Shown: piece by piece, positions 1 through 11,592 of the stretch
Layout: every line of letters starts with the position of its first letter
Position numbering within the stretch: the stretch's first letter is position 1
DNA from: Armigeres subalbatus
Lineage: Eukaryota > Arthropoda > Insecta > Diptera > Culicidae
Assembly (NCBI RefSeq): GCF_024139115.2
Contig: NC_085140.1
Location: 291,367,293 to 291,431,292, forward strand
Direction: 5' to 3'
DNA: 64,000 nt
Notes under the pieces: model-generated
What the model was told of the DNA's origin: nothing
The model's database searches: none
What the model saw: only the letters and a program-made list of their open reading frames with translations
Made by a program: the position numbers and the translations under genes

Positions 1-797
1 TATTTAGTTCTCAAAGACGTTCTCTGACGAACTTATGGAGGAATTTGTGACGATTTTTCTGCAATTTCTTCAGGAATTTCCAAACCTTGAGAACACCTTG
101 AGTAATTTTCGGATTACAATTTAAGAATTTTCGAATTTTGAGTTTTGAAGGATCTCCGAAATTTATCGAGTAACTCCGAATAATTTCCGGAGAAAATATT
201 AGAGGAATATCTGTTGGACTTTGCAGAAATTGTGCGATTTTCTGGAGAAACCTGCAGGAACTTTTCGAGGTACTCCTGGAGGTATTTAGAGGAATTTTCA
301 AAGGAATGCTCGGAGGAGCTGCTTCCAAAAGATTTTCAGAGGAGCTCATGGAATAATTCAAGGACCTTCTGGAGGAATTTCTGACGGGCTCTTGGAGGAA
401 TTTCTGAGAAATTCTGAAGGAATTTCGGGGAGTTCCTGAGAATTTTACGGAGAAACTTGTGGATAATTCTTGGATTCATTTCGAAGGAATTGGAGGTTCA
501 GAAGTACAAAGGAATTTCCGTAGTAGTTCTTAGAGGTATTTTGGAGGAATTCCTGAAGGAATTTTCACGGCAGTTCCTACAATTTTCCGGCGTTACCATA
601 CACAATTCTTGGAGAATTACTAACAAACTCTTGAAGGAATCTCTCTAGAAGCTACTGAAGGATTTGAGTAATTTGAAATATTCGGAGGAGCTACTGAGCT
701 ATTCGAAGGATTTGAGGAATTGGAAGAACGCCTGGAAATTCCGAAGTAGCGTTTAGAGTCCGTAAGAACTTCAGATTTCCGGAGGATCTCTTGGAAA
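1..797. repeat. Degenerate GGAATT/GGAGG short-period repeat block
   Basis: Phrases such as ggaggaatttctg, gaaggaattt and ggaattcctg recur with no fixed period across the whole stretch. Open frames on both strands here are by-products of this composition. Blocks of this kind are common in Aedes intergenic DNA (general knowledge). The right edge meets RTE copy A at a shared word, cgcctgg, which also occurs inside the repeat near 729. Confidence 0.7.
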
Positions 798-2603
798 CGC
801 CTGGTACTGCCCCACGAACTCCCTTGCAATTGGTGCTAGTCGACGGCATAAAATTTGGGAGAGTACCTTGTAGGCGGCGTTCAGCAATGTGATTGCGCGG
901 TAGTTGCTACAATCCAGCTTATCGCCCTTTTTGTAGATGGGACACACGACACCTTCCATCCACTCCTGCGGCAAAACTTCCTCCTCCCAAATCTTGGTAA
1001 TGACCCAGTGCAGCGCTCTAGCCAGTGCCTCACCACCGTGTTTAAATAGCTCTCCTGGTAGTTGGTCAACCCCAGGGGCTTTGTTGTTCTTCAGCCGGCC
1101 AATCTCCTCCTGGATTTCCTGGAGATCCGGAGCCGGTAAACTGATGTCCTGCGCGCGTTCTCCCAGGTCCATTACCATACCGCCATCTTCGTCTGCCACA
1201 TCGCCATTCAAGTGTTCTTCGTAGTGCTGCCGCCACCTTTGGATCACCTCACGCTCGTTCGTAAGAAGGTTCCCGTTTATGTCCTTGCATATATTAGGCT
1301 GTGGCACGTGGCCCTTACGTGAACGGTTTAACTTCTCATAGAACTTTCGTGTGTTATTAGCGCGGTACAGTTGCTCCGTCTCTTCACGGTCTAGATCTTC
1401 CCGCTGGCGCTTTTTCCTCCGGAAAATCGAGTTTTGTCTGTTCCGTGCCTGTTTATATCGTGCCTCGATCGCCCTCGTGCGGTGTTGCAGCAATCTCGCC
1501 CATGCTGCATTCTTCTCTTCCACCAACTGCTCACATTCGCCGTCATACCAGTCGTTTCTCTGATCCGGGGGCACCGTGCCAAGTGCAGCGGTTGCGGTGC
1601 TACCAATGGCGGATCGAATATCTCTCCAGCCATCTTCAAGAGACGCTGCGCCTAGCTGCTATTCCGTTGGGAGTGCCACTTCCAGCTGCTGCGCGTATTC
1701 TTGGGCTAGTCTACCGTCTTGTAGCCGCCCAATGTTAAGCCGCGGCGTCCGACTTCGACGCGTTTTGTACACCGTCGAGAGTTTTGAGCGCAGGCATACT
1801 GCAACGAGGTAGTGGTCGGATTCAATATTCGCACTGCGGTAAGTGCGGACGTTCGTGATGTCGGAGAAGAATTTACCGTCGATTAGAACGTGGTCGATTT
1901 GGTTTTCCGTTTCTTGGTTAGGTGATCTCCATGTGGCCTTGTGGATATTTTTGCGGGGAAAGAAAGTGCTTCGGACTACCATTCCGCGTGAGGCTGCGAA
2001 ATTTATGCATCGTTGGCCGTTGTCATTCGATACGGTGTGCAGACTATCCGGTCCGATGACCGGTCTATACATTTCCTCCCTTCCTACCTGTGCGTTCATG
2101 TCACCGATGACGATTTTGACGTCCCGCAGTGGGCATCCATCGTATGTCTGCTCCAGCTGTGCATAGAACGCTTGTTTCTCGTCGTCGGGTCTCCCTTCGT
2201 GTGGTCAGTGCACGTTGATGATGCTATAGTTGAAGAAACGGCCTTTAATCATCAGCTCGCACATCCTTGCGTTGATTGGCTGCCACCCAATCACGCGTTG
2301 GCGCATCTTACCCAGCACTATGAAGCCGGTTCCCAGCTCGTTGGTGGTGCCACAGCTTTGGTAGAAGATAGCCGCTCGATGCCCGCTTTTCCACACTTTC
2401 TGTCCTGTCCAGCAAATCTCCTGCAGCGCCACGACGTCGAAGTTGCGGGGATGTAATTCATCGTAGATCATCCTGTCGCAACCTGCGAAACCTAGCGACT
2501 TGCAATTCCATGTTCCAAGTCTTTTCCGATTATATCGAGTCGCATTATCTCTTATATTGTTCGTAATGATTGGTTTTCCAGGCGGCTTATTGGGCCTGCG
2601 CAA
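798..2603 (-). pseudogene. Endonuclease-reverse transcriptase ORF of RTE copy A, truncated, two stop codons
   Basis: A single reading frame runs from about 2603 to 798. It shows an apurinic-type endonuclease (GTWNCKSLG, LQEICWTGQ, GDMNAQVG, NQIDHVLID and SDHYLV motifs), a basic charged linker, and the start of reverse transcriptase (NNKAPGVDQLPGELF, then CPIYKKGDKLDCSNYRAITLL). Two stops interrupt it. One lies near 2203, where the other copies have TGC and this one TGA; the other is near 1658, a GAG to TAG change. The palm motif with FADD and the whole C terminus are missing. In the living family this single ORF nicks the target and copies element RNA into the genome. The right-hand start is not an ATG, so the true start is unknown. 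Confidence 0.85.
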
Positions 2604-2846
2604 ACCTCCTGTCTCGTCGGAGGGCCGTCGTGTCAGGGCTGTTTAGCGTCTTACACCAGGACTTGGGCTTGTGCGCATTGAGCGGCACACGGTCGCTTTG
2701 GTGGGGCCTACTTGCGGATACATGCAGCTTTTTATAGAGGTTTAACAGGGCCCACTGTCAAACCCCACCACACCCTAGGCAAGCCCCACAACTCGCAGAT
2801 GGCCTGGGGAGGGATCGTCAAGCCCTTGGACATAGTCCCTGCTGCC
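798..2846 (-). mobile_element. RTE-clade LINE, copy A, missing its 3' part
   Basis: This is one of three long copies of one RTE-type family in the window (see 36051-39286 and 54110-61057). The 5' end, at the right, carries the shared leader ending in tccctgctgccc near 2846. The element runs leftward through endonuclease and the first third of reverse transcriptase, then stops at 798 inside RT at a short microhomology with the neighbouring repeat block. The loss is of the 3' side, which normal 5' truncation during target-primed reverse transcription does not explain, so a later deletion or rearrangement is inferred. No TSD can be read because one end is gone. Confidence 0.85.
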
Positions 2847-3161
2847 CCCAAATGTCTCAGTGATAAATTCGGTGTTTTGGTGGCTGTTGTTATCAAGCTG
2901 GACCATATTTAATGATAAATTCAACTGCCATTATTCTCAGAATCTACATCTGTGATAGCCTGCTAAGTTGTTATGCCCACAGAGCTACAGATTTTTTATT
3001 GACTAAAGTTCGTGTCAATTTACAATCTTAATCTTCTTATTTACACATTTTTAGTAAACATTTTGAAAATTTCCAAATTTAGTTTCACAGGTTTTTCTGT
3101 TCACCCATCTGAATTCTCTGATCGATTTTTTAAAACAGTACAATTCACTACTTGCTTCTCC

Positions 3162-6135
3162 TTAGATGCACCAGGCAATATTGTGCACTGCTAACCACAA
3201 TGCTGCATTTTGTTGTTCACTGTTTGAATGTACATTCCATTGTAATAAATCCTCTATTCTATTATATTCAATTTTAATCCTTCCTGTTAGAATATGCTTG
3301 GTCCAGTCTCTTATTTTTTTAGTTTTCGTACATTCTCTGATTCTGTGCAGGTTACTATCTGGAACTATACACGTATCACAATAGCTGCTAGAAAAATTAC
3401 CTATGTTATACGATAGCATTTTTTCTTTGTTCGGCACTATGTCATTTACTAACTGAAAAACAATTGACTTATCGGATGATGATAAAAAAATCATTCCTAG
3501 ATTCTTCCATATTACGTCCCATTCCAAGTCAGGAAACCTGCCTTCAATATCAACTGTAATATATTTTTTTATCAATGAAATACGAATATTAAAGCCTCGT
3601 GGTTTTGAGCGTTTAGTTTGATTTGATCGAATTTGCATATTCTACCCACTCCTTTGCGTTACGTGTCAATTGGTTTAGTTTGTTATGCTTCAATAGATAT
3701 TCTTCCTCCACATTATCAGAACTATCTGTATAATACAATCTATTTTTTATGAAGAGTACCTTGCATTGTGATTCTGGATCAATAAGTTTGATCCTTCCTT
3801 TTTCATAATCTAGGTAAAGCTGATCCCGTGCAGTTTTGAAAATATTCCCTCTCCATAAAAAAAAATCCAACTGCCTGTTTAATTAAAGCAAGGTGTTTTA
3901 GGCGGAATTATTTGTGCAGTGTACCACAATTTGGAAAGAAACATGGTATTGATTAACCATGATTTCTCATAGATATTTAAATTACGAACGCTATGAATTT
4001 TGAACAGAAAGTTAATATCTTTGATCAATTTGTTGTAGTTGATATCTATCATTTTCGACAATGAGTTACTGATTTTGATACCCAGAATTTTGAGTTCGCC
4101 TTTCACTTGAATTAACTGAGGTCCCGATTTGGCAATGTTCAAGCGCAAGAAAGAGGAGTTTTCAAATTTAATTTGATTTTTGTAAATTTTGCAAAACATT
4201 TCAATATGTCCACAATCATGTCAAATTCTTCTTGTGATTTGATGAATATATTTAAGTCATCGGCATAAGCAATAACTTTTAAAAAAAATTCCGTAGACTG
4301 GAACACCATTTCCACTATTATAAATTTGACGAATAAACGGTTCGATATATAACGCGAATAGTAACATGCTTAAAGGATATCCTTGTCGCACAGAACATTT
4401 TATTGGAAATTCAGCTGTGAGATAACCGTTGTACAGTACACGTGAAGAAGCTTTCTCGCAAATGTTCCTTATACAATTGATAAAGCTCACCGGAAACCTG
4501 AATTTCTCTAGTACCTTCCATAACCAACGATGATTGACTTTATCGAACGCTTTTTCTAAGTCTATTGTCAGCAAAAATCCTTTGAACGATTTAGACTCCA
4601 TTGCCCTCGTTATTATTCTTCTGACATCCTTCAAATTTTTAGTACACGACCTATTAGCAACTTATGCTGTTTGCCGTAGGCCCCGGACCCAATAACGATC
4701 CAGTCATTGATGAAAGTCTGTTTGTCAATAAGTTCATTAATAGTTTGTAGTCTGTATTAAGCATGCTAATCGGACGGTAATTATTAAGATTTGTAAGGTC
4801 TTCTTTTTTTGGGATCAAAACAATTATCCCCGTTGAGAATTCCTCACACTTCAAAATATGGAGACATTCAATGTAAAACTCATAAGTGAGCCCATTTGGA
4901 CCAGGGGACTTTTTTATAGTACACTGTTTCAATGTTGTAAGCAACTCATCCTCAGTTATGTCCATCACCAGCTCTCTAGCTTCATCATGATTCATGGCCT
5001 TCGAGATATTGTGCAAAGGGTTTGAATCGATGAATGCAGCCGAATCAGATACGTCACCGAACACACTGCTAAAATGATTTTGTATTTTCCTTAGACAACT
5101 GTTTAGATCGTTGGATAACGATTTACTAAAGTGACCTACGGATTCTCGCGACTGATACTGTTTTGAGACTTGGAAGATACTTTGCCGTTCACCATTTACA
5201 ACTGTACTATCGTTCATTTTCTGTTCGAAATTTCTCAATCTCTGTTGTTCAATTTCCACGAGCTTGATTTTATGATAGAAATATCTGTTGTCAAGTTTTC
5301 CCCTTCTGCTTGTTAGATTTTACAGTTTCGTATACAATGAACTTTTCTGTAACACTATCGTCTGGTTCATGCGCCAGCTTTCCCCTTTGAACAAATTTTT
5401 AACCTTCGCTTTGAATACAAAGATCCACTATGAACTAAGACTCGATTGAAACAAATGGCGCATTTTCAATCTTCCATACTCTTCTTTGATCCGTTCAATT
5501 ACCCCTTCATTTTTCACCAATACCTGGTTGATCTTCCAATATCCCCTTCCCCAAAGAATCAGATCTTGCTGCAGCATTTCCACCTTCAGAAAACGGCTCC
5601 ATGATCCGAGAAGGTAGTTGCGATTGTACTACATCCAGATGCACGTTGAACGAAAGCTTCCGGCGCGTAGAACCGGTCTAAGCGTGATGAGCTTCCGGCG
5701 CGTAGAAATGTAAACTCTGTTTTTTTTTCAACTGTTTCACGACATCCTCTAAGTGACACTGTTCAACTAAACCTCTTAACCCAGACACACATTTTTCACC
5801 GTACTATTTGAATCTGAACTATCCAATATACAATTGAAATCTCCACCGATTACTGAAAACTTACATTTCGATTTTGTGAGGTGTACCACAATTTCGCTAC
5901 GAAGGAACTCATCACGAAATTTCTTTTTGTTCGTTCCCGAAGGTGCATAAATGTTCACAAAGTTGATGCCGTTTACAATTACCGATATTATTCGACCTGA
6001 AGGGTCAAGGATTGGATGTTCAAAGTGAGTTCTATTTCTCAAAAGAATGGCTGTCCCTACTCTTTCCTCACTGATGTTAACGATAGCAGTATAACTAGGT
6101 ATACAACTAAAGTTTTCGTATGCGACTTCCAGCAA
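3162..6135 (-). pseudogene. LINE ORF2 remnant: endonuclease, reverse transcriptase, C-terminal Cys/His region
   Basis: In order on the minus strand: the endonuclease N half (6135-5776) with NIYAPSGTNKKKF and GGDFNCILD; a shifted piece around 5640-5770 with the SRLDRFYAPEAF pattern; a linker and RT fingers (5259-4654) with SPGPNGLTYEF and LNNYRPISMLNTDYK; RT palm (4634-4257) with TIDLEKAFDKVNH and a YADD box readable one frame over near 4254; the thumb (4199-3879); then FFLWRGNIFK (3870-3613) and a C-terminal block with a CX2C, His, Cys pattern (3638-3162). At least five frame breaks occur. A repeat of ttctacgcgccggaagct about 36 bp apart duplicates part of the endonuclease. Confidence 0.75.
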
Positions 6136-6261
6136 AAGTGCAATATCTATGTCATGATCCTGCAGAAAATAAAGACTTATGAATTGGGTTGTTAGTACTG
6201 TTTAAGTTAATGGTTACTACATTGAATGTGTAATCCATTGTGTATCGGTTTGCCAGTGAAA

Positions 6262-7251
6262 ATTATTGTTTGTTTTTTGCGTGTCTAGACCGAGATCGAG
6301 AAGACTGCATCGCTGTTAGATCTTTCTCTGGAGCCACAAGAACTTTCTTAATCACCAGAACCGTGTCGTCAGACCCAGAGGCAGACGAGTCTGAACCAGC
6401 GATTCCTTCCGCTTTTGTTGATGGCTTCTTTTTGTTTCTTGGCCTTTTCTTACCTTTTGGATCTTCTTCAACCTTACCCTCATCTGCCTCCATGTCATCG
6501 CCCTCAGGTACGTCTTCAGTGTTTGCATTCACTGTTTTCCGGTGCAGATAGGTGCTTCTCTGCATTCGGATCGACTTGATTCACTTCTGCTCCTCTGGCT
6601 GTGGGCCCACCTCTGCAATCGACGGCTTTTACGACGGTGCAACTGGACCTCTTATCACACTTTGAGCGTATGATCTACCTGCTGCTACCTCAAAGCGATT
6701 GTTCACAGTGACGCGTTTTGGACAATTCGTTTTGACATGTTCAGTGCTTCCGCAGACGAAACACTTACTTCTCATTCCGTCATAAAACACTCTGGCCTGA
6801 AAATGCTGAATGAAAATCTGCGCTGGAATCTCTTATGTGAGTTCAATGTGTATGCCGCGCACTCCGTTTAAGATGGGGTACCCAATGTCGACGCTGTATC
6901 GCTCTCGTACCATGTGCTGTATCTTCCCATACTTGGATATGCCACGTGTTTATCCTCGATCTCGACTGGGAGACCAAAAACTCGTACATACTTGAAATTT
7001 CCCAGGCCGGTTCCAAAGTTACCGGTGTGGTTTGCCCGTTGTCATACTGGAACGGAGATGGTCATAGACTTCGAACTAACTCCTGTTTCATTTGCTCCTC
7101 TGTTTTGAACATCACGTAGATTGAATATTGCTTCGGTTCCCTGAACATGGCGTTCAACATTTCGTTGGTCCAATTTCGCTTTCGGAAAAAAAATAATTTT
7201 CAAACAGTTCACATGTTCTTGTCTGGATTCCATTTTGCCACGCTGCGGCAC
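6262..7251 (-). pseudogene. LINE ORF1 remnant, nucleic-acid-binding protein with CCHC knuckle
   Basis: The first part (7251-7042) reads as a soluble N-terminal domain with FPKAKLDQRNVERHVQGTEA, typical of ORF1 proteins of insect L1/Tx1 elements. A frame change follows. Near 6722-6790 another frame reads a CX2CX4HX4C knuckle (CFVC, then H, then C). The tail (6565-6262) is highly charged, with a Lys/Arg-rich patch and a Ser/Arg end, as expected for RNA binding. ORF1 proteins of this group coat the element RNA and form a particle with ORF2. At least two frame shifts separate the pieces, so no functional protein is expected. Confidence 0.7.
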
Positions 7252-7255
7252 TAGC

Positions 7256-8460
7256 CAGTTTGAATTAAATTAGAACAATAGACACAATAAATGCTATTAT
7301 CAGATTAATTCCTATCTTCGACAACTTGAACCATACGTGTGTTAATTTCGGCTTCTGGACACGAACTGAGATTCAATCATTTATTGTTTGGTTTTGCTCT
7401 GTAGAAATAAACTGTTAAAATCTGTTCGGATAATTTGCAGACATCCTGTAATGATAAAGATCCGAAAATTTTTGTCAGTAACAAAAAAAGGAGACAATTT
7501 TGCTGCAAACTTCTCATTCCGTTATTTTGCATTATTTCTACTTCAAATTTCGGTTTTATGCTATCGTAGTTTCTGCTTTTATGGAAATATACGAGAATAT
7601 AACTCTGATTACAAAAATAGCATCGTATTCTCGGAGATATCAGAGCGTGCAAGGTAAATGATTCTTGTCATATTGTTTTCGGGTTCTGATAAAGGCTTGT
7701 TGCGAAGGGCGTTTGTCAATAACAAACTCTGTTGATGACAAAGGGTATATTGTTGGGCGTTGCTCGAATATTGATTGCTGGTTATAGCTCAATTACCATC
7801 ATTGCTTGATTAGATATTTTAGATAGATGGATGGTCAATACACGATGCAATCCCACCGACTTTTGGGTACCGTGCGTAGTGGGGGGCTTCTTTTGGCAAA
7901 TCGGGGACTACTTTGGATATTTTTAAGCATTAATTACGCCATCTGAACAACTTACTTTGAACCTTTGTATCGATGTCAATTCGTGTGTGTAAATTCCACG
8001 CTGGCAGCCTCTCACTTTGGCACATGTTTATGTTTTCATTAGACTGCTTTTATATTCATGTAAAAATTGTGAAACTATTGAAAACAATCAAGTAACTATT
8101 GATAAACAATTTTTTTTTTAGTTTTATACTAATTTTTGCCATGCCAAATAACGTTTGTTCCAGCATTTTTCTCAAAGGTGATTCTGGTTATAGCCTGGAG
8201 TTTGATTAGGCTATTAGTAATGCAAGGATTCTTTCATTTATAATCCATCAAATTATTTCTGCTATATACCATGCAAAACATTATACGGCATAAATTCTTT
8301 CATTTTCTTTATTGATCAAGGTTTAGATAGATCAAATGCAAACGAAGTGAAATTTTGAATTGAAATGTGTTTCTATGTTATTTTTGTTTGTCGCGGATTT
8401 AGTTTTGTTAGTCGCGGATTTCGCGGATTGGAATTTAGTTAGTTTGTAACAGCCCTGTAT
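7256..8460. other. AT-rich stretch, no gene recognised
   Basis: Open frames here (for example 7388-7657 plus and 7377-7652 minus) overlap on opposite strands and resemble nothing I recognise. No repeat structure was seen beyond short AT-rich words. Confidence 0.5.
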
Positions 8461-9235
8461 ATGAGATGTTTAAGATCTCCAAATTGCCCTGGAGCTTGAA
8501 TCAAATGGTCTACCGAATCAAACAAGGCTTCCATGATGTCTTCAGTCGCGGTATCAACTCAATTATATTTCCCGAGTATTTGTCTTTCACTTGTCTCAAT
8601 TCAAGGCATATGACGTGTTGTAAGCTCACAAAGTTGTCCTGGAGTTTGGATAGCTCGCAATTTGCATCTCAAATTCTGGCATGTAAGATGTTGTATAATT
8701 ACTCAATTTTTCTAGAGATTTAATCAAATGGTCCACTCCAGGACAATTTGGAGATCTTACTACATCTCATATGTCTGGATTTGAGACGCAAGTAAAAGAA
8801 AAATAAGCGGAGGATATCTCATACGCCAGATTTAAGACGCAAGTGAAAGACAGATATTTGGAGAACCTAATTGGGTTGTTACCGCGGCTGGGAACAACCT
8901 TGGTTGATTTGGCACACCATTTGATACAAACTCCATAATAATTTGGAGATCTTAGAACAACTCATATGCCCATATTTGAGACGCGAGTGAACGACAAATA
9001 CTCGGAGGGCATAATTGGGTTATTACGCGGGTGGGGACATTATGGATGCCTTTCTTGATTCGTTATACTATTTGATTCAAACTCCAGGACAATTTGAAAA
9101 ATCTTACTACATCTCGTATGTCTGGATTTGAGACGCAAGTAAAAGAAAAATACTCGGAAGCCATAATTGGGATGATACCGCAGCTGGGAACATTATGGAA
9201 GCCTTGGTTGATTCGGCAGAACACAAACCATGTTT
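8461..9235. repeat. Inverted tandem array of a roughly 150-bp unit
   Basis: The unit contains the words aaactccaggacaatttggagatctta, catatgtctggatttgagacgcaagt and ggctgggaacattatggaagcc. From 8461 to about 8735 it occurs on the minus strand (two worn units); from about 8735 to 9235 on the plus strand (three to four units, one of them shortened). gagacgcaagt recurs near 8783, 8978 and 9130. The head-to-head arrangement makes a foldback. Flanks carry no clear TIR. Confidence 0.7.
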
Positions 9236-9345
9236 AAAAATAGATAACATCTCTTTCGTTACGCTTGTAGACCTTAGGTCCATGGTTACGTGTGTAGACC
9301 CCAGGAAATTCTTGGATGACCTGGAATGGATCATCTGTTGAAGGC
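9236..9345 (+). repeat. Fragment related to the 132-bp repeat of 18521-21045
   Basis: The words cgttacgcttgtagacctta and caggaaattcttggatgacc match the right-arm unit at 19745-21045 (ttacgcatgtagacttaag and caggaatttcttggacgacc). The same repeat family therefore touches two foldback arrays about 9 kb apart. Confidence 0.6.
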
Positions 9346-9449
9346 AAATGATGAATATATAAAGCATCTACTTTGTTCTTTGGGTTTCTAAGAGTGCCTT
9401 CTTACAGGCTTACTGTTCTATGTCAATAATGTTGCAAATTCTTTTTGGG

Positions 9450-9725
9450 TAAGCCGTGCGGTAAGATGCGCGGCTACACAGCAAGAGCATGCTGAGGGTG
9501 GCTGGATTCGATTCCCGGTGCCAGTCTAGGCAAATTTTCGGGTTGGAAATTGTATCGAATTCCCTGAGCATAGATGTATCATCGTGTAAGCCTCATGATA
9601 TACAAATGCAAAAATGGTAACTTGGCTTAGAAACCTTGCAGCTAATAACTGTGGAAGTGCTTAATGAATACTAAACTGCGAGGCAGCTTTGTCCCAGTGT
9701 GGGGATGTTATGCCAATAATCAGAA
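9450..9725 (+). mobile_element. tRNA-derived SINE, Feilai-like, copy 1
   Basis: The head has a pol III B-box-like word (ggattcgattccc) after gccgtgcggtaagatgcgcgg, as in a tRNA-derived promoter. The body (ctgagcatagatgtatcatcg, gatatacaaatgcaaaaatgg, ctaataactgtggaag, gcgaggcagc) is shared with 13018-13296. It ends near tgccaataatcagaag. The name Feilai is recognition of the Aedes SINE type, not a database match. No clean TSD was seen for this copy. Confidence 0.7.
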
Positions 9726-10537
9726 GCAGACGTCACGTGCCGTAAAAAGAAGGCCGTAAAACAAAGTGACGTATAAAAAACTGCCGTAAAAAGAGGGTTG
9801 AGTGTAATGAGTACACTGTACTCATTAATGTTTGGCCAAATTAGTCTTTGCGTTTCGGATTTTTTTTGTAATTCACTGCGTTTTCCTTACGGTCTCCATC
9901 TTCTTTAGAAAAAAAATAGAAATAAAAAAAACGAGAGTGATCGGTGCATGCGAATGCGAAGTGGAGATGCGACTTTTTGAAAATTATGGATTCTAACACT
10001 CGAAAATGTTATTTTAACCTCGTTTGCTTTTATCATTTCACTTTATAATATACACGTGGAAAAAGACAGTTTTGTGCAAATTAAAACAAAAAATCCAATT
10101 GAATATTATCATGAAAATATACGATTCGGCTTGGTACTTCGTGAAAACTGTGTTTTGAGTAGTCAGGAAAGGCACTGAAAAGTAACCGGGAAGAACTGCT
10201 ATAATTGTGATGTCGGGATTAAATGCTTTGAACTATGGACTGTATTTGGACTTCTTTTCTTCTATTTATTTGGGTTCAGTAATTTATAGGTTCGTAAACA
10301 GTAGTTATTTGAACTGGTACATTTTTGTACGAACGCAAGTTATTTTTTGTACATCTGCACTGGTATAATTCTGTTGATGTCAAATCAATATAAATCGTAT
10401 GAATCCACAACTGCCTTAATATTAGAACAATAGATAAGGCGTTTTTGGCCAGTAATTTGTAGTATAAGAAATTTAGGAATTTGTTTTACGTTTTGTTCGC
10501 TATCAATCTTATTCGCGTTAGTTTTTGATTTATTTTG
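9726..10537. other. AT-rich stretch with short gccgtaaaa repeats, no gene
   Basis: gccgtaaaa recurs between 9740 and 9800, followed by a small palindrome around gagtacactgtactc at 9810-9825. The rest is AT-rich with no supported coding potential. Confidence 0.45.
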
Positions 10538-10553
10538 TTTTGATCGTATGTCC

Positions 10554-11323
10554 GTAACAGGGGACTGAAGAGAAGGCTAATACGCCTACCCACCATTCAT
10601 TCTATATGGCGTACAATGTTTTTGTTTCAATTTCGTTTGATTCGTGATAACAAAACTTCGGAAGTATCGACGAGGTGTTTTTCGACATAAAGAAGCCATA
10701 CAAACACAAAAGGCTCGATGTACCTCAACCAATTGCAAGTTTTTGTCAGAAGAAGTTAAATGCCGATAATTAGCACTAACTGCGTACGAACCAATCACCC
10801 AAAATGAGCGCTGAATTCGGGTATACTACCAGGAAACTGGGTACCAAAAACAGAAGTACCAAAAGCGATGTTGGGTAGAGTGCCGTTGTACTGCGGATGA
10901 CAGGCGTTTCACCCTCCTGGTCCGTAACGCTGGGTGGACACCTTTACGTGGTGTGTTACGGGGTAAGATCTACCACGGTTACATTGCCAGCTACAGGCAA
11001 ATCCTGACCCAACGAATACCTTCCTCATTATCCAACTCCGTGGTACTTATGAGGGTGTCGCTAAGTCGGTGGCCTCTCGTTAAGTAAGTACCACATCAAC
11101 ACTTCCTTCCTCTCCCTAGATACGGTGAAGATGGGCGTGGCCAGGAGTAGTAGTCCTCATGCTTTTGTTATTTTTGTTTAAGACTGGAATCAAGGACCAC
11201 TCCCCTTCTTGGTTTCTGATAGCATTCTAGATGAGGATCTCAAAAGTAAAACATGAGTATCACTAGTGTCCAATCTACGAATTACACCGTAACAATGCTA
11301 ATGCTAATGCTAATGCTATTTAA
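10554..11323 (+). mobile_element. Retroposon X, copy 1, 770 bp with 16-bp TSD and AATGCT tail
   Basis: Direct copies of TTTTGATCGTATGTCC flank it exactly (10538-10553 and 11324-11339). The 3' end is a short tandem tail, aatgct repeated from about 11294, as in LINEs and SINEs that end in microsatellites. The last 400 bp are shared with 21570-21940. It has no long ORF; the small minus frame at 10586-10798 looks incidental. It may be a 5'-truncated LINE or a non-autonomous retroposon using LINE machinery. The family is not recognised. Confidence 0.8.
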
Positions 11324-11427
11324 TTTTGATCGTATGTCCTAGTGTACGATCTTCGCATGTTAGACAATCCTTCGACCATAGCATGGAGGCAGTCGAGTTT
11401 ATGCAGTACTGAGGACGATGGGGCTAA

Positions 11428-11589
11428 GGGAAGATCCATAAAGTACGTCACGCAAAAATTGGCGATTTTCAACCCCCCCTTCGTCACACTTTTTGTATTG
11501 AAACTCTAAAATTTTTGTATGAGTCGTCACGCTGCTCGGAACCCCCCCCCCTCCCCCCTAGGAGCGTGACGTACTTTGTGGATGGTCCC
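11428..11589. mobile_element. 162-bp MITE with TAA duplication
   Basis: The ends form an imperfect 26-bp TIR (left gggaagatccataaagtacg, right complement gggaccatccacaaagtacg), flanked by TAA at 11425-11427 and 11590-11592. A 3-bp TWA target fits PIF/Harbinger-type or m3bp-type mosquito MITEs. The inside has C-runs (11541-11560) and no coding capacity. Confidence 0.85.
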
Positions 11590-11592
11590 TAA

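Larger units (their letters stand above)
2995..7255 (-). mobile_element. L1/Tx1-type LINE, heavily decayed, ORF1 plus ORF2
   Basis: The minus strand reads ORF1 (7251 to 6262), then ORF2 (6135 to 3162), then a short 3' region ending near a T-run at 2990-2998, which would be the poly(A) tail on the minus strand. ORF1 has a CCHC knuckle. ORF2 has an L1-like endonuclease with a GGDFN box, an RT with a YADD box, and a C-terminal domain with the FFLWRG pattern of L1/Tx1 elements. Many frameshifts show that it is old. The clade call rests on motif style. No TSD was found. Confidence 0.75.

Noticed and set aside
855..2456. Plus-strand frames over RTE copies A, B and C (for example 2013-2456, 38360-38725, 59619-59954)
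   Set aside because: Antisense shadows of the minus-strand endonuclease-RT ORF. They recur in all copies only because the parent does.
8461..9235. CRISPR-like array because of regular spacing
   Set aside because: The repeated units are about 150 bp, contiguous and inverted, with no short repeat and unique spacers; the window is eukaryotic.
9450..9530. tRNA gene at the head of the SINE
   Set aside because: B-box-like word present, but no cloverleaf can be drawn with a proper acceptor stem. It is a tRNA-derived SINE head shared with other copies.
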